NCBI GenBank assembly: GCA_035458525.1
Contig: DATHZQ010000109.1
Location: 1 to 18,676, forward strand
Source: DATHZQ01 sp035458525
Lineage (GTDB): Bacteria > Actinomycetota > Acidimicrobiia > Spongiisociales > UBA5794
Direction: 5' to 3'
DNA: 18,676 nt
Below are positions 6,457 to 15,354 of this stretch, piece by piece (within the stretch, counting starts at the first letter, position 1; every line of letters begins with the position of its first letter). The translations under genes were made by a program, and so were the position numbers. A model generated the notes under the pieces. It had not been told where the DNA came from. It made no database searches and was given only the letters and a program-made list of their open reading frames with translations.

Positions 6457-7752
6457 ATGGGTATCCACGCCGATCTGCTGGCTCGTCACCGCGAGGTGCT
6501 CCCGTCCTGGATGGCGCTCTACTACGACGAGCCGATCTCGCTCGTCGACGGCGACGGGCGGCACGTGTGGGACGCCGAAGGCAACAAGTACCTCGACTTC
6601 TTCGGCGGCATCCTCACCACGATGTCGGGCTACAAGGTCACCGAGGTGGTCGAGGCGATCAAGGCGCAAGCTGACAAGATGCTGCACACCTCGACGCTGT
6701 ATCTGATCGAATCTCAGATCGAGCTGGCCGAGAAGATCGCCGAGCTGTCCGGCATCCCCGACGCCAAGGTGTTCTTCACGAACTCGGGCACCGAGGCCAA
6801 CGACACCGCCCTGATGATGGCCACCCAGTACCGCAAATCGAACCAGGTGCTGGCGATGCGCAACAGCTACCACGGCAAGTCGCATTCCACCGTTGCCATC
6901 ACCGGCAACAAATCGTGGTCGGCGACATCGCTCTCTCCGTTCCAGACCACCTATGTCCACAGCGGGTACAAGTACCGCAGTCCCTTCGGGCACTTGCCCG
7001 ACGACCAGTACATCGAGGCCTGCCGGGACGACCTACGCGACCTCCTCGCCATCGCCACGGCAGGCGACGTCGCCTGTCTGATCGCCGAGCCGATCCAAGG
7101 CGTCGGCGGCTTCGCCACGCCCCCGGATGGCTTCTTCGGCGGGTTGAAGGAGGTGCTCGACGAACACGGCATCTTCTTCATCTCCGACGAGGTGCAGACG
7201 GGCTGGGGCCGCACGGGCGAGAACTTCTGGGGCTACCAGGCCCACGATGTCACGCCAGATCTCCTCACCTTCGCCAAGGGGCTGGGCAACGGACTCGCCA
7301 TGGCGGGGGTCGTGGGTCGTAGGGAGATCATCGACTGTATCCCGGCCAACTCCATCTCCACCTTCGGTGGCAACCCACTGTCTACCGCGGGAGCCCTGGC
7401 CAACCTCGAGTACGTGCTCGAGCACGACCTGCAGACCAACGCCTACAAGGTCGGCCAGCAGCTCAAGGACGGCCTCAATCACCTCTCCGACGAGGTGCCG
7501 AACATCGGTGACGTCCGCGGCAAGGGACTCATGCTCGGCGTCGAATTCATCGTGCCGGGGAGCAAGGATCCGGACGCAGCCACGACGGCGCAGGTGATGG
7601 AGGAGGCGAAGGCCGGGGGACTCCTCATCGGCAAGGGCGGGCTCCACGGCAACGTGTTGCGTATCGCCCCGCCGCTCAGCATCACCACCGAAGAGGCGGA
7701 GGACGGTCTCGGGCTGCTCAGCGACGCGGTGAAGCGGGCAACGGGAAACTAG
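6457..7752 (+). CDS. Class III PLP aminotransferase (AGXT2-like; probable beta-alanine:pyruvate or related)
   Basis: This 431-residue protein is full length for fold-type I, class III aminotransferases. It shows the NSGTEAND phosphate/PLP region, the HGKSHST motif, the ISDEVQTGWGR block with D244 for the pyridine nitrogen, and the Schiff-base lysine K274 in TFAKGLGNG. The C-terminus has the RGKGLMLGVEF and LRIAPPL motifs. The nearest family I recall is alanine-glyoxylate/beta-alanine-pyruvate aminotransferase (AGXT2 type). Neighbouring dihydropyrimidinase and semialdehyde dehydrogenase genes point to beta-alanine (or 3-aminoisobutyrate) as amino donor, giving malonate (or methylmalonate) semialdehyde. 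Other omega-amino donors remain possible. The start is fixed by GAAAGG eight bases upstream. The gene converges on the LiaF-like gene. Confidence 0.9.
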   Translation: MGIHADLLARHREVLPSWMALYYDEPISLVDGDGRHVWDAEGNKYLDFFGGILTTMSGYKVTEVVEAIKAQADKMLHTSTLYLIESQIELAEKIAELSGIPDAKVFFTNSGTEANDTALMMATQYRKSNQVLAMRNSYHGKSHSTVAITGNKSWSATSLSPFQTTYVHSGYKYRSPFGHLPDDQYIEACRDDLRDLLAIATAGDVACLIAEPIQGVGGFATPPDGFFGGLKEVLDEHGIFFISDEVQTGWGRTGENFWGYQAHDVTPDLLTFAKGLGNGLAMAGVVGRREIIDCIPANSISTFGGNPLSTAGALANLEYVLEHDLQTNAYKVGQQLKDGLNHLSDEVPNIGDVRGKGLMLGVEFIVPGSKDPDAATTAQVMEEAKAGGLLIGKGGLHGNVLRIAPPLSITTEEAEDGLGLLSDAVKRATGN

Positions 7753-7812
7753 CGGCACGAGCCGCACCGCAACCAAACCGGGCGGCAGCGTTCCGACCAG
7801 ACGGCGCAGTCG

Positions 7813-8139
7813 CTACCGGAAGGGGTCGGGCGGTTTCGGTGACCGAACCTTGACACTCCCGAGAATCGGGATTGCCTGAATCTCGATCTTGGGGCCGGCG
7901 CCGGGCTCCACTTTGACCGAGTGGCTTCCCAGAATGTCGCCTCCCGTAAATCGGACCTCGGAACCCGGTGGCACGAGCACCTTCGTCCCCGAGAGGAACG
8001 ACACGACCGTGAGCTTGGCACCGTCGGCTGGTGGGGCAGTCGCATCGACCGATGCACCGCTCATCACCGAGAAGATGATCTCCTCGGTCCACTGATCCGG
8101 CAGGACGGTCTCACTGCCACCCAGGACACGGATATACAT
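7813..8139 (-). CDS. Small LiaF-like (cell-wall-active antibiotic response type) beta-domain protein
   Basis: The protein has 108 residues from the ATG at 8139; a GTG at 8154 is an alternative. The central part, with LTVVSFLSGTKVLVPPGSEV, then a GGDILGSHSV turn and PILGSVKVRSP near the end, has the repeated short beta-strand pattern of the LiaF C-terminal / DUF2154-like domain. That domain often follows membrane or SHOCT-like segments and is linked to cell-envelope stress. Here there is no membrane segment, only the beta domain, so it would be cytosolic. CACGGT, a weak -10, lies exactly six bases before the ATG, in line with the leaderless pattern of other genes here. The role is unknown. It sits between the pyrimidine-catabolism genes and vapBC with no functional link evident. 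Confidence 0.65.
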   Translation of the reverse strand: MYIRVLGGSETVLPDQWTEEIIFSVMSGASVDATAPPADGAKLTVVSFLSGTKVLVPPGSEVRFTGGDILGSHSVKVEPGAGPKIEIQAIPILGSVKVRSPKPPDPFR

Positions 8140-8239
8140 GGAGACACCGTGCACCGCCTTGCTCGGCCCGGCTAGCGCCGAGGGTCACTGATGGTCGAAG
8201 CCGGCGAGTCACTGCAAGGCGCGACGCTGCCTTGCGAGC

Positions 8240-8668
8240 CTACGCCGCCGGGCGTTCCCAGCGCACGCCGGTGAACCGGGAGAAGTCGGCGTCGAAGGAC
8301 CCGATGCTGGCGTCGTGCTCGATGGCCATCGCGGCGAGGTGCGCATCGTTCACGAGATTCCCGGCGGTTCCCGCCTCGTTGATGAGCGATGTCAACAGCG
8401 ACACGTGCCGTGAGGAAGGCGACACCACTACGACATTCGGTGAGTCGAGCAAGACCTGGACCGCCCCCGTGGCCTGCTCCACTGTCAGCGGAGCGCGGAA
8501 GATCCGGGGGTTCGTGGACACCCTGAGAAAAGCGAGGATGACGATCCACGCCACGCCCACGGTGTCGGGGCCGTCGAGCTTGTCGGCGAGCCACCGTCGG
8601 GCAGCGCCGTGGTGTGCGGAGTCCCTGTTGACCGCGTAGAGGAGCACGTTGGCGTCGACGATCGTCAC
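8240..8668 (-). CDS. vapC: VapC-family PIN-domain ribonuclease toxin
   Basis: This 142-residue PIN domain starts at a GTG (8668) that overlaps the antitoxin stop as GTGA, so the two are translationally coupled. Acidic metal ligands are seen at D5 (TIVDANVLLYA), D108 (NLVNDAHLAAMA) and D126/D128 (SFDADFSRF). The second acidic position, usually Glu in the helix before ~50, reads WIVILAFLR with Ala46; some VapC subgroups share this. VapC toxins cleave specific tRNAs or rRNA unless bound by their antitoxin; the target cannot be read from sequence. The FLRVSTNPRIF and GVRWERP segments match the common actinobacterial VapC type. It is the second gene of the vapBC operon. Confidence 0.9.
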   Translation of the reverse strand: MTIVDANVLLYAVNRDSAHHGAARRWLADKLDGPDTVGVAWIVILAFLRVSTNPRIFRAPLTVEQATGAVQVLLDSPNVVVVSPSSRHVSLLTSLINEAGTAGNLVNDAHLAAMAIEHDASIGSFDADFSRFTGVRWERPAA

Positions 8669-8913
8669 TTGCGGCGCTCGAGCTCTCTCATGATCTCCTC
8701 GTCCTCCAACGCCCCGGCGATCTCGAGGGCCTGGTCGATGTCGATGGAGGCCTCGCCCATGTGAAAGGTAGGGAAGGTCGTGCGAGGGCGGTCGTCGGCG
8801 AGCCCGCGGCGGATCGCCGTATTGATCGCTTCCTTGAAGGTCAGCTTCCGCTCTGCCATGAACCGCTTCAACATGGCGTCCACGTCGGCGTCGAGCGTGA
8901 CGGTGGTGCGCAT
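8665..8913 (-). CDS. vapB: VapB-type ribbon-helix-helix antitoxin
   Basis: The protein has 82 residues and begins MRTTVTLDADVDAMLKRFM, a beta-strand followed by two helices (KLTFKEAINTAIRRGL), the usual RHH DNA-binding fold of VapB antitoxins. The C-terminal half (ALEIAGALEDEEIMRELERRK) is acidic and then charged, as expected for the part that wraps VapC. It is the first gene of the pair; the last four bases overlap vapC. VapB or the VapBC complex normally represses its own promoter, and the upstream region has repeats suited to this (see 8914-8951). The ATG at 8913 is supported by a TATGAT box six bases upstream. Confidence 0.88.
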   Translation of the reverse strand: MRTTVTLDADVDAMLKRFMAERKLTFKEAINTAIRRGLADDRPRTTFPTFHMGEASIDIDQALEIAGALEDEEIMRELERRK

Positions 8914-8951
8914 TGGTACATCATATCATCACCTGATCTGATGCTCTGATG
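8914..8951 (-). promoter_or_regulatory. Leaderless vapBC promoter with CTGAT repeats as candidate operator
   Basis: On the minus strand TATGAT (8920-8925) lies six bases before the vapB ATG. Directly upstream is the palindrome ATCACCTGAT (8928-8937). On the plus strand CTGAT occurs three times, at 8933-8937, 8938-8942 and 8946-8950, and related CTGAC repeats follow to about 8970. Short direct and inverted repeats at the -10 are what an RHH antitoxin would bind. No good -35 is seen. Confidence 0.55.
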
Positions 8952-9069
8952 TCTGACTGACGGCTGACTACGAGCTGCGAGATGGTCACGAGGCCATCTT
9001 GCGTCGCCGCGATGACAGAAATGGGACGACAGCCGACGTTCGGCCCAGCGACGCGTCGGTCCTCCTCGG

Positions 9070-9117
9070 TAGTATCGGCTGGTCGAACGATCGCCCCGCA
9101 CAACGAAGGGAGCCGTC
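9070..9117 (+). promoter_or_regulatory. -10 element and ribosome binding site of dihydropyrimidinase gene
   Basis: TAGTAT (9070-9075) is a good -10 candidate; AAGGGAG lies about six bases before the ATG at 9118. The leader would be roughly 35 bases. No operator repeats are visible. Confidence 0.4.
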
Positions 9118-10584
9118 ATGGCGAGGACGCTCATCAAGGGAGGCACGGTCGTCACCGCGACCGAGACCACCGAAGCCGACGTGTTGGTGGACGGGGAGAA
9201 GATCGTTGCGATCTACGCCCGCGGCTCCGAGGGCATCATGGCGAGCCTCGCCGAGGGTGCGGTCGAGCTCGCCGCCGACAAGGTCATCGATGCGACCGGC
9301 AAGTACGTCATCCCCGGCGCCATCGACGTCCACACCCACTTCGACTTGCCCTTTGGCGGCACCTACGTCTCCGACGACTTCGAGACCGGCACCCGAGCCG
9401 CCGCCCATGGCGGCACGACGACCATCATCGACTTCGCCGTGCAGGTGAAGGGCGAGCGGATCATGGACGGATTCGCCAAGTGGATGGCGAAGGCCGAGGG
9501 CAACTGCGCCATCGACTACGGCTTCCACATGATCGTGGGTGACGTCAACGACGACACCCTCAAGGAGATGGACGCCATCGTCGGCGAGGGCGTCACCAGC
9601 TTCAAGCTCTTCATGGCCTATCCGGGCGTGCTCTACTCCGACGACGGCGAGATCTTCCGAGCCATGCAGCAGGCTGCCGAGAGCGGAACCACGATCATGA
9701 TGCATGCCGAGAACGGCATCGCCATCGACGTGTTGCGCGAGCAGGCGGTCCAGCGGGGCAACACCGACCCGAAGTACCACACGACCACGCGGCCGCCGAC
9801 GACGGAGTCCGAGGCCGTGCACCGGGCGATCATGCTCGCCGAACTGGCCGGCTGTCCGCTCTACATCGTGCACATGTCCGCCAAGGAGGGGGTGGCCGAG
9901 CTCACTCGGGCCCGGGACCGTGGCGCCAACGTGTTCGGCGAGACCTGCCCCCACTACATGGTGCTGGACTGGGAGGATCACGTCTCGGCACCGGGATTCG
10001 AGGGCGCCAAATACGTGTGCTCGACCCCGATCCGGCCCCGCTCCGAAGGCCACCAGGAGTATCTGTGGAACGCACTGGCTCGCGGCGACCTGCAGATCGT
10101 CTCGACCGACCACGCCGGCTTCTTCTACGACGACGACCTGCACGGACCCCGCCAGCTGGGCCGGCAGAAGCGGCTTGGCGAGGGCAACTTCACCCTCATC
10201 CCGAACGGCCTGCCCGGCGTGGAGGAACGGCTCAACGTGATGTATCAGGCCGGCGTCGTCGAAGGGCGGATCGGCCTCAACCGCTGGGTCGAGCTGTGCT
10301 GCACCAACCCGGCGAAGATGTTCGGCATGTACCCGAAGAAGGGCGCCATCGCCATCGGCAGCGACGCCGACATCGTCATCTACGACCCCAACGCGGCGTT
10401 CACGTACAGCGCCGACACGATCCACATGAATGTCGACTACACGGCATACGACGGCATGGAGATCGCTGGATCTCCCACAACCGTGATGTCGCGCGGGAAG
10501 ATCGTCGTCGACGGTGGTGACTACGTCGGTACCAAAGGCGACGGCCAGTACCTCAAGCGCGGCACCAGCCAGATGCTCATCTGA
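9118..10584 (+). CDS. hydA: Dihydropyrimidinase / D-hydantoinase
   Basis: This is a 488-residue cyclic amidohydrolase of normal length. All dinuclear-zinc ligands can be placed: H72 and H74 (IDVHTHFD), the lysine to be carbamylated K163 (TSFKLFMAYPG), H196 (MHAENG), H252 (VHMSAKEG) and D331 (STDHAGF). It opens dihydrouracil, dihydrothymine or hydantoins to the N-carbamoyl acid in the cytosol. With the aminotransferase at 6457 and the semialdehyde dehydrogenase at 11385, the natural reading is reductive pyrimidine catabolism. The amidase that would release beta-alanine and the dihydropyrimidine dehydrogenase are not in this window. GAAGGGAG before the ATG fixes the start. I use hydA loosely; dihydropyrimidinase and hydantoinase cannot be separated from sequence alone. 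Confidence 0.93.
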   Translation: MARTLIKGGTVVTATETTEADVLVDGEKIVAIYARGSEGIMASLAEGAVELAADKVIDATGKYVIPGAIDVHTHFDLPFGGTYVSDDFETGTRAAAHGGTTTIIDFAVQVKGERIMDGFAKWMAKAEGNCAIDYGFHMIVGDVNDDTLKEMDAIVGEGVTSFKLFMAYPGVLYSDDGEIFRAMQQAAESGTTIMMHAENGIAIDVLREQAVQRGNTDPKYHTTTRPPTTESEAVHRAIMLAELAGCPLYIVHMSAKEGVAELTRARDRGANVFGETCPHYMVLDWEDHVSAPGFEGAKYVCSTPIRPRSEGHQEYLWNALARGDLQIVSTDHAGFFYDDDLHGPRQLGRQKRLGEGNFTLIPNGLPGVEERLNVMYQAGVVEGRIGLNRWVELCCTNPAKMFGMYPKKGAIAIGSDADIVIYDPNAAFTYSADTIHMNVDYTAYDGMEIAGSPTTVMSRGKIVVDGGDYVGTKGDGQYLKRGTSQMLI

Positions 10585-10595
10585 GCTCCGCCGAA

Positions 10596-10627
10596 CCGAG
10601 GAGATCTCTCGGTCCCGCGGTCGCGGG
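10596..10627 (+). terminator. Two small hairpins after hydA
   Basis: CCGAG/CTCGG (10596-10612, 7-base loop) is followed one base later by CCCGC/GCGGG (10614-10627, 4-base loop). No T tract follows, so this is a weak or Rho-assisted end at best. The next gene has its own -10-like sequence. Confidence 0.3.
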
Positions 10628-10668
10628 CTCGAGCATCCTGATCGGCCCATCACCGCGCGGTAGCGAGG

Positions 10669-10700
10669 TATAGCTTGGACTCATCCTGAAGAGGAGGCAT
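10669..10700 (+). promoter_or_regulatory. -10-like TATAGCTT and strong GAGGAGG ribosome binding site
   Basis: TATAGCTT (10669-10676) precedes a near-perfect Shine-Dalgarno GAGGAGG and the ATG at 10701. It suggests independent transcription of the TIGR03086-type gene, although read-through from hydA is possible. Confidence 0.35.
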
Positions 10701-11252
10701 ATGGCGCCAGCCGATGACTACCGCCGTGCCGGCGAACGGACCGTCGCCGTCATCGCAGGAATCCAGCCGCATCAGATGGAGAATCGGACCCCCTGTGACG
10801 AGTGGGACGTTCGGGCGCTCGTGAGCCATTTGGTGAACTCCAACCTCTGGCTGGCGGCGGCCGTCGAGGGTGAGGGCGCGGAATGGGATGAGCGGAGTGG
10901 CGAGGATCCGGAGGCGGACTACCGCGCGTCGGTGGCGGCGGTTCAGTCGGCGATGCGGATCGAAGGCGCCATGGAGAAGCTCGTGGCCACCGGCATGGGG
11001 GAGCTACCCGGCGCCGTGCTCTACACCATCGCCATGACCAAGCAACTCCTCCACGGCTGGGACCTCGCCGTCGCCACCGGCCAGGCGACGACGCTGGATC
11101 CCGAGCTCGTCACGGCTGCGGACGCCTTCATCAGGCCGGCGGTCGAGTCTGGTGCCGCTGCCGAAGCCTACGCTCCGCCGCTGTCGGTCGAGGAGGGGGC
11201 GTCCGCTCAGGAGAAGCTGCTGGCGCTGGTGGGGAGGACTCCCGTCACCTGA
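10701..11252 (+). CDS. TIGR03086-type DinB / mycothiol-dependent isomerase-like metal-binding protein
   Basis: This 183-residue four-helix-bundle protein shows the family marks TPCDEWDVRALVSHLV (first metal His) and LLHGWDLAVATGQ (HxWD). The superfamily includes maleylpyruvate isomerase and the mycothiol-S-transferase/DinB proteins, which bind zinc through three histidines and often use mycothiol, a thiol found in actinobacteria. The actual reaction of TIGR03086 members is unknown. It lies between hydA and mmsA on the same strand, with gaps of 116 and 132 bases. It may serve the pathway, for instance in thiol-dependent chemistry or detoxifying a semialdehyde, but that is inference. The start is set by GAGGAGG. 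Confidence 0.8.
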   Translation: MAPADDYRRAGERTVAVIAGIQPHQMENRTPCDEWDVRALVSHLVNSNLWLAAAVEGEGAEWDERSGEDPEADYRASVAAVQSAMRIEGAMEKLVATGMGELPGAVLYTIAMTKQLLHGWDLAVATGQATTLDPELVTAADAFIRPAVESGAAAEAYAPPLSVEEGASAQEKLLALVGRTPVT

Positions 11253-11384
11253 TCGGTTTCCTGGAGTCGATCGCTCATCTGAGCCGGACCGCCGCCTCCT
11301 GCCCCGACCCGCCTCGTGTACCGGGACGCGGCGACGTGAGATACTTGGTGCCATCACCGCCCGGGAGACCTTGGAGACCTCGAG

Positions 11385-12878
<1,494 letters not shown>

Positions 12879-12900
12879 GCGGCCGCGTCTCGGGGTTTGC

Positions 12901-12971
12901 GAACCTAAGGCTCGGCTGATCCCTACTGGTCGACTCCCGCCGGGAGTTCGGTTGGGCGCTGGAACCTAAGG
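12901..12971. repeat. Two GAACCTAAGG repeats, left side of the AbiEi-like cassette
   Basis: GAACCTAAGG occurs at 12901-12910 and 12962-12971, and again at 14038-14047 beyond the AbiEi-like gene. The copy at 12901 shares further bases with the one at 14038 (TCG, then ATCCCT). Between the first two copies lies a small ACTCCC/GGGAGT hairpin (12933-12947) that may serve as a weak terminator for mmsA. Confidence 0.5.
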
Positions 12972-13002
12972 CTACGGTGCACCTTCTGGGTGCACCGTAG
13001 CC
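12970..13002. repeat. Perfect 14-bp hairpin (GGCTACGGTGCACC, 5-base loop)
   Basis: The arms are 12970-12983 and 12989-13002, with loop TTCTG. The half sequence CGGTGCACCG is met again on the other side of the gene near 14014-14023. No T tract follows. It overlaps an upstream in-frame ATG at 12990, which argues against that start. It could be a cassette end or a promoter-proximal regulatory hairpin. Confidence 0.6.
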
Positions 13003-13055
13003 GAAAGATGCCGATGCTGAACGTTCTTGTCGCAGGCTCATGGCACCGTGGCGTC

Positions 13056-13988
13056 ATGCCCAACCCCGACGTCCTTGCCATGAAACTCGCATCAACCCAA
13101 GGCGGAGTGATCACGCGCCGGCAGGCCATTGCGGTAGGAATGACGGATCGCATGATTCAGCGCCGAACCCGGACTGCGAGGTGGGAGCGTGTCGCACATG
13201 GCGTATATGCGGCGTACCCGGCACCATTTGAATTGCAGCCCCTCGCCGTGGCCGTGGCAAAGCTCGCCGCGACGGTGTCGCATGAATCCGCCGCGGAGCT
13301 TCACGGCTTCGGGCCGGTCCCGAAAGGCAAGCTCGTGGTTACGGTCCCGCACCGGCTGACCAACCGATGCGCGCCCGTGGTCGTGCACGAGTCGACCGAT
13401 CTGCGGCCGGATCATGTCACCCGCATCCGAATGTTTCCGGTGACGACGCCCGAGCGCACGATCATCGACCTCGCTGCGGTGCTGCGGCCGGCGCGGCTGC
13501 GGGCAGTAGCCAACGCCGCCGTGCACAACAAGTTGGTCGACGCCAGCAGGCTGTTCGCTTGCTTCTCCTCGGTGGCCCGTCGCGGGAAACCGGGAGTGGC
13601 GGCCCTACGCGAGGTCTTGGCCGAACTCGCCGATTCGCCGTCCGCGCTCGAGAGTGAGCTAGAGCGACGGTTCCACGACCTTGTTCGCTCGGCTGGGCTT
13701 CCGGAACCTGCGATGCAACTTCGTATGCCGTGGCGTTCGGCCGCGGCCGGTCGTGTCGATTTCGCCTTCGCCCATGCTCGGCTGGTCGTCGAGTGCGACG
13801 GGCGACGCTGGCATACCGCCGAAGAGAACTTTGAAAGCGACCGGCGGCGAGACAACCTGGCCCAACTGGCGGGCTGGCGGGTGTTGCGGTTCACCTGGCG
13901 GGACATGACCGAGAGTCCGACCTATGTCGTTGATGCAGTGCGGTCTGCGCTTGCGCTGCGGCCGGTCGACGCAGCTGTCTTGATGTGA
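13056..13988 (+). CDS. AbiEi-like N-terminal / DUF559 (PD-(D/E)XK-like) protein
   Basis: The protein has 310 residues from the ATG at 13056. This start is preferred over 12990 because the earlier one lies inside a perfect hairpin, and because CACCGT, a weak -10, sits six bases before 13056. The N-terminal ~60 residues (GGVITRRQAIAVGMTDRMIQRR, then WERVAHGVYA) look like the winged-helix domain of AbiEi antitoxins. The middle carries TTPERTIIDLAAVLRPARLRAV. The C-terminus is Vsr/DUF559-like: D235 (RVDFAFAHARL), E246-C-D248-G (VECDGRRWH), then RRRDNLAQLAGWRVLRFTW. Proteins with this layout are common and multicopy in actinobacteria. They are annotated as type IV toxin-antitoxin components, yet here no AbiEii partner is adjacent. 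Flanking repeats suggest a mobile or inserted unit. Confidence 0.82.
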   Translation: MPNPDVLAMKLASTQGGVITRRQAIAVGMTDRMIQRRTRTARWERVAHGVYAAYPAPFELQPLAVAVAKLAATVSHESAAELHGFGPVPKGKLVVTVPHRLTNRCAPVVVHESTDLRPDHVTRIRMFPVTTPERTIIDLAAVLRPARLRAVANAAVHNKLVDASRLFACFSSVARRGKPGVAALREVLAELADSPSALESELERRFHDLVRSAGLPEPAMQLRMPWRSAAAGRVDFAFAHARLVVECDGRRWHTAEENFESDRRRDNLAQLAGWRVLRFTWRDMTESPTYVVDAVRSALALRPVDAAVLM

Positions 13989-14037
13989 CCCAGTGAGTCG
14001 CCAACCTTCGGCAACGGTGCACCGTCAGGGTTGAGCC

Positions 14038-14047
14038 GAACCTAAGG
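14038..14047. repeat. Third GAACCTAAGG copy, right side of the AbiEi-like cassette
   Basis: GAACCTAAGG recurs 50 bases after the AbiEi-like stop, within the small palindrome CGAACC-taa-GGTTCG (14037-14051). With the copies at 12901 and 12962 it brackets the gene. The truncated squalene-cyclase-like frame ends 26 bases further on. Confidence 0.5.
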
Positions 14048-14073
14048 TTCGCCGCTATCCCTCGTGCCTCGTC

Positions 14074-14313
14074 CTATGGGCGCCGCAGCTGCAACAGCGT
14101 GTACGTCGTCGAGGTCCACTTCGGCGTGTAGAGCCCGCCGCCCCACGTTCCCGATGGGTCCTGGCAGTCGAGCAACTTCTTCCCCCATCCTTCGACCGCG
14201 ATGCGCCGCTGCGTCTGCTCCCAAGCGGGCGTCGGGAGATCGAGGAGGTCGCGCTCGACCTGCCACTGGACCGACGGGTCTCCTTCCAGGAGCCATCCGA
14301 CCACGTCGTTCAA
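14074..14313 (-). pseudogene. Truncated squalene-cyclase-like (prenyltransferase repeat) protein
   Basis: The frame starts at a TTG (14313) that overlaps the alcohol dehydrogenase stop as TTGA and runs only 79 codons to a TAG at 14074-14076. The sequence, with VVGWLLEGDPSVQWQVERDLLD, EGWGKKLLDCQDPSGTWG and GGLYTPKWTSTTYTLLQLRRP, matches the N-terminus of a family I know as actinobacterial proteins of roughly 300 residues with squalene-cyclase/prenyltransferase-type repeats. It stops abruptly after the first repeat. The missing part is not found beyond the AbiEi-like cassette. I read it as a 3'-deleted gene, cut where the repeat-flanked cassette begins. A short native protein is less likely. 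Coupled translation with the dehydrogenase shows it was in that operon. Confidence 0.6.
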
Positions 14314-15317
14314 TGGGCGAGCTCCTCGATGAGAACGACCCGGCCCGGGCGCTGTGGCATGTGCCGCAGGTGATCGATGCCTGTCGCCAGCTCCACGCGG
14401 TCCGTGACGAGAGCGGCCGGATCGAGTCTCCGGCTGGCGACGAGACTGATCAACTCGGGGAAACCTGCGGCCGCCATGCCGTGGCTCCCGATGATCTCGA
14501 GTTCGTTGCGCATGAGTCGGTTGAGGGGTATCTCGGCGGAACCGGCGCCGCCGAGGATGCCGACCTGGAGCAGCTTTCCTCCCGGCCTCAGGACCCCCAG
14601 CCCGGCTGCGGCGACGTCGTGATGCCCGATGGCGTCGAGGGCGAGATCGAACGCGGCGGAATCTCGCGGCGGGCCCGCTTGCGTCGATGCGCCGAGTGAT
14701 TCTGCGCGCGACCGTGCGGCGGCGGACGGGTCGATTGCCGTAACCGAGGCCCCGCTGGCCAGAGCGATCTGGATCGCGGCCAACCCAACTCCACCACAGC
14801 CGAACACGACCAGCCGCTGCCCCTCTCCGAGTCCGCCCTGTTCGATGAGTGCGCGCCATGCGGTGGCGAAACGGCACCCGAGGGCAGCCGCCGCAGCGAA
14901 TGTCACCTCGGGGGGAAGTGGCACCACGTTGAAGTCGGCTCGCGGCACCGCCACCAGCTCGGCGAAGCTGCCGGGAAGATGGAACCCGGGTTGCAGCTGC
15001 GACGGGCAGAGTTGCGCCGCGCCTGACACGCACCACGAGCAGTCCCCACATCCCAGGATGAATGGCACGACGACACGCACGCCGGGGCGGAGTGTGGTGA
15101 CCGCACCTCCCGCCTCGACGACCGTCCCGGCGAACTCGTGACCCGGCACGTGGGGGAGTGAGACATCGCCATCCTGCCCCTGCCACGCATGCCAGTCGCT
15201 CCGGCACACGCCGGTTGCTTCGACGCGAACAACAACGCCGTCCGGCGGCACGTGCGGGTCGGGCAACTCAACGATGTCGATCCCGGCCCCGTATTCCGAA
15301 TACCGGGCGGCGCGCAT
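14310..15317 (-). CDS. Zinc-dependent medium-chain alcohol dehydrogenase
   Basis: This 335-residue MDR protein has catalytic zinc ligands C38 (GVCRSDWH), H60/E61 (PGHEFAG) and C148 (ALGCRF). A structural zinc site C90-C93-C96-C104 shows the classic CX2CX2CX7C spacing, and the NAD(P)-binding Rossmann motif GCGGVG is at 173-178. It oxidises an alcohol or reduces an aldehyde; the substrate is not evident. I chose the ATG at 15317 because it gives the normal MRAARYSEYG start and has TACTCT exactly six bases upstream (leaderless). The frame is open to 15440, but that would run into the divergent gene. The stop overlaps the start of the truncated squalene-cyclase-like gene. A role on a semialdehyde from the nearby pathway is only a guess. 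Confidence 0.9.
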   Translation of the reverse strand: MRAARYSEYGAGIDIVELPDPHVPPDGVVVRVEATGVCRSDWHAWQGQDGDVSLPHVPGHEFAGTVVEAGGAVTTLRPGVRVVVPFILGCGDCSWCVSGAAQLCPSQLQPGFHLPGSFAELVAVPRADFNVVPLPPEVTFAAAAALGCRFATAWRALIEQGGLGEGQRLVVFGCGGVGLAAIQIALASGASVTAIDPSAAARSRAESLGASTQAGPPRDSAAFDLALDAIGHHDVAAAGLGVLRPGGKLLQVGILGGAGSAEIPLNRLMRNELEIIGSHGMAAAGFPELISLVASRRLDPAALVTDRVELATGIDHLRHMPQRPGRVVLIEELAH

Positions 15318-15354
15318 TCCGACAGAGTACGGCTCCGTGCGGTAGGTTGCATGC
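15318..15354. promoter_or_regulatory. Divergent pair of overlapping leaderless promoters
   Basis: Only 37 bases separate the two start codons. On the plus strand TAGGTT (15343-15348) is six bases before the ATG at 15355. On the minus strand TACTCT (15324-15329, read in reverse) is six bases before the ATG at 15317. The -35 zone of each promoter overlaps the transcription start of the other, so the two should compete or be jointly controlled. Confidence 0.65.

Noticed and set aside
8986..10653. Long minus-strand frame (555 codons) opposite hydA
   Set aside because: It is the antisense shadow of a well-supported dihydropyrimidinase; its translation has no recognisable motif and is rich in Val/His/Asp typical of antisense frames.
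12990..13055. Longer start for the AbiEi-like gene at 12990
   Set aside because: The ATG is within the right arm of a perfect 14-bp hairpin, and the extra 22 residues do not look like the family N-terminus.
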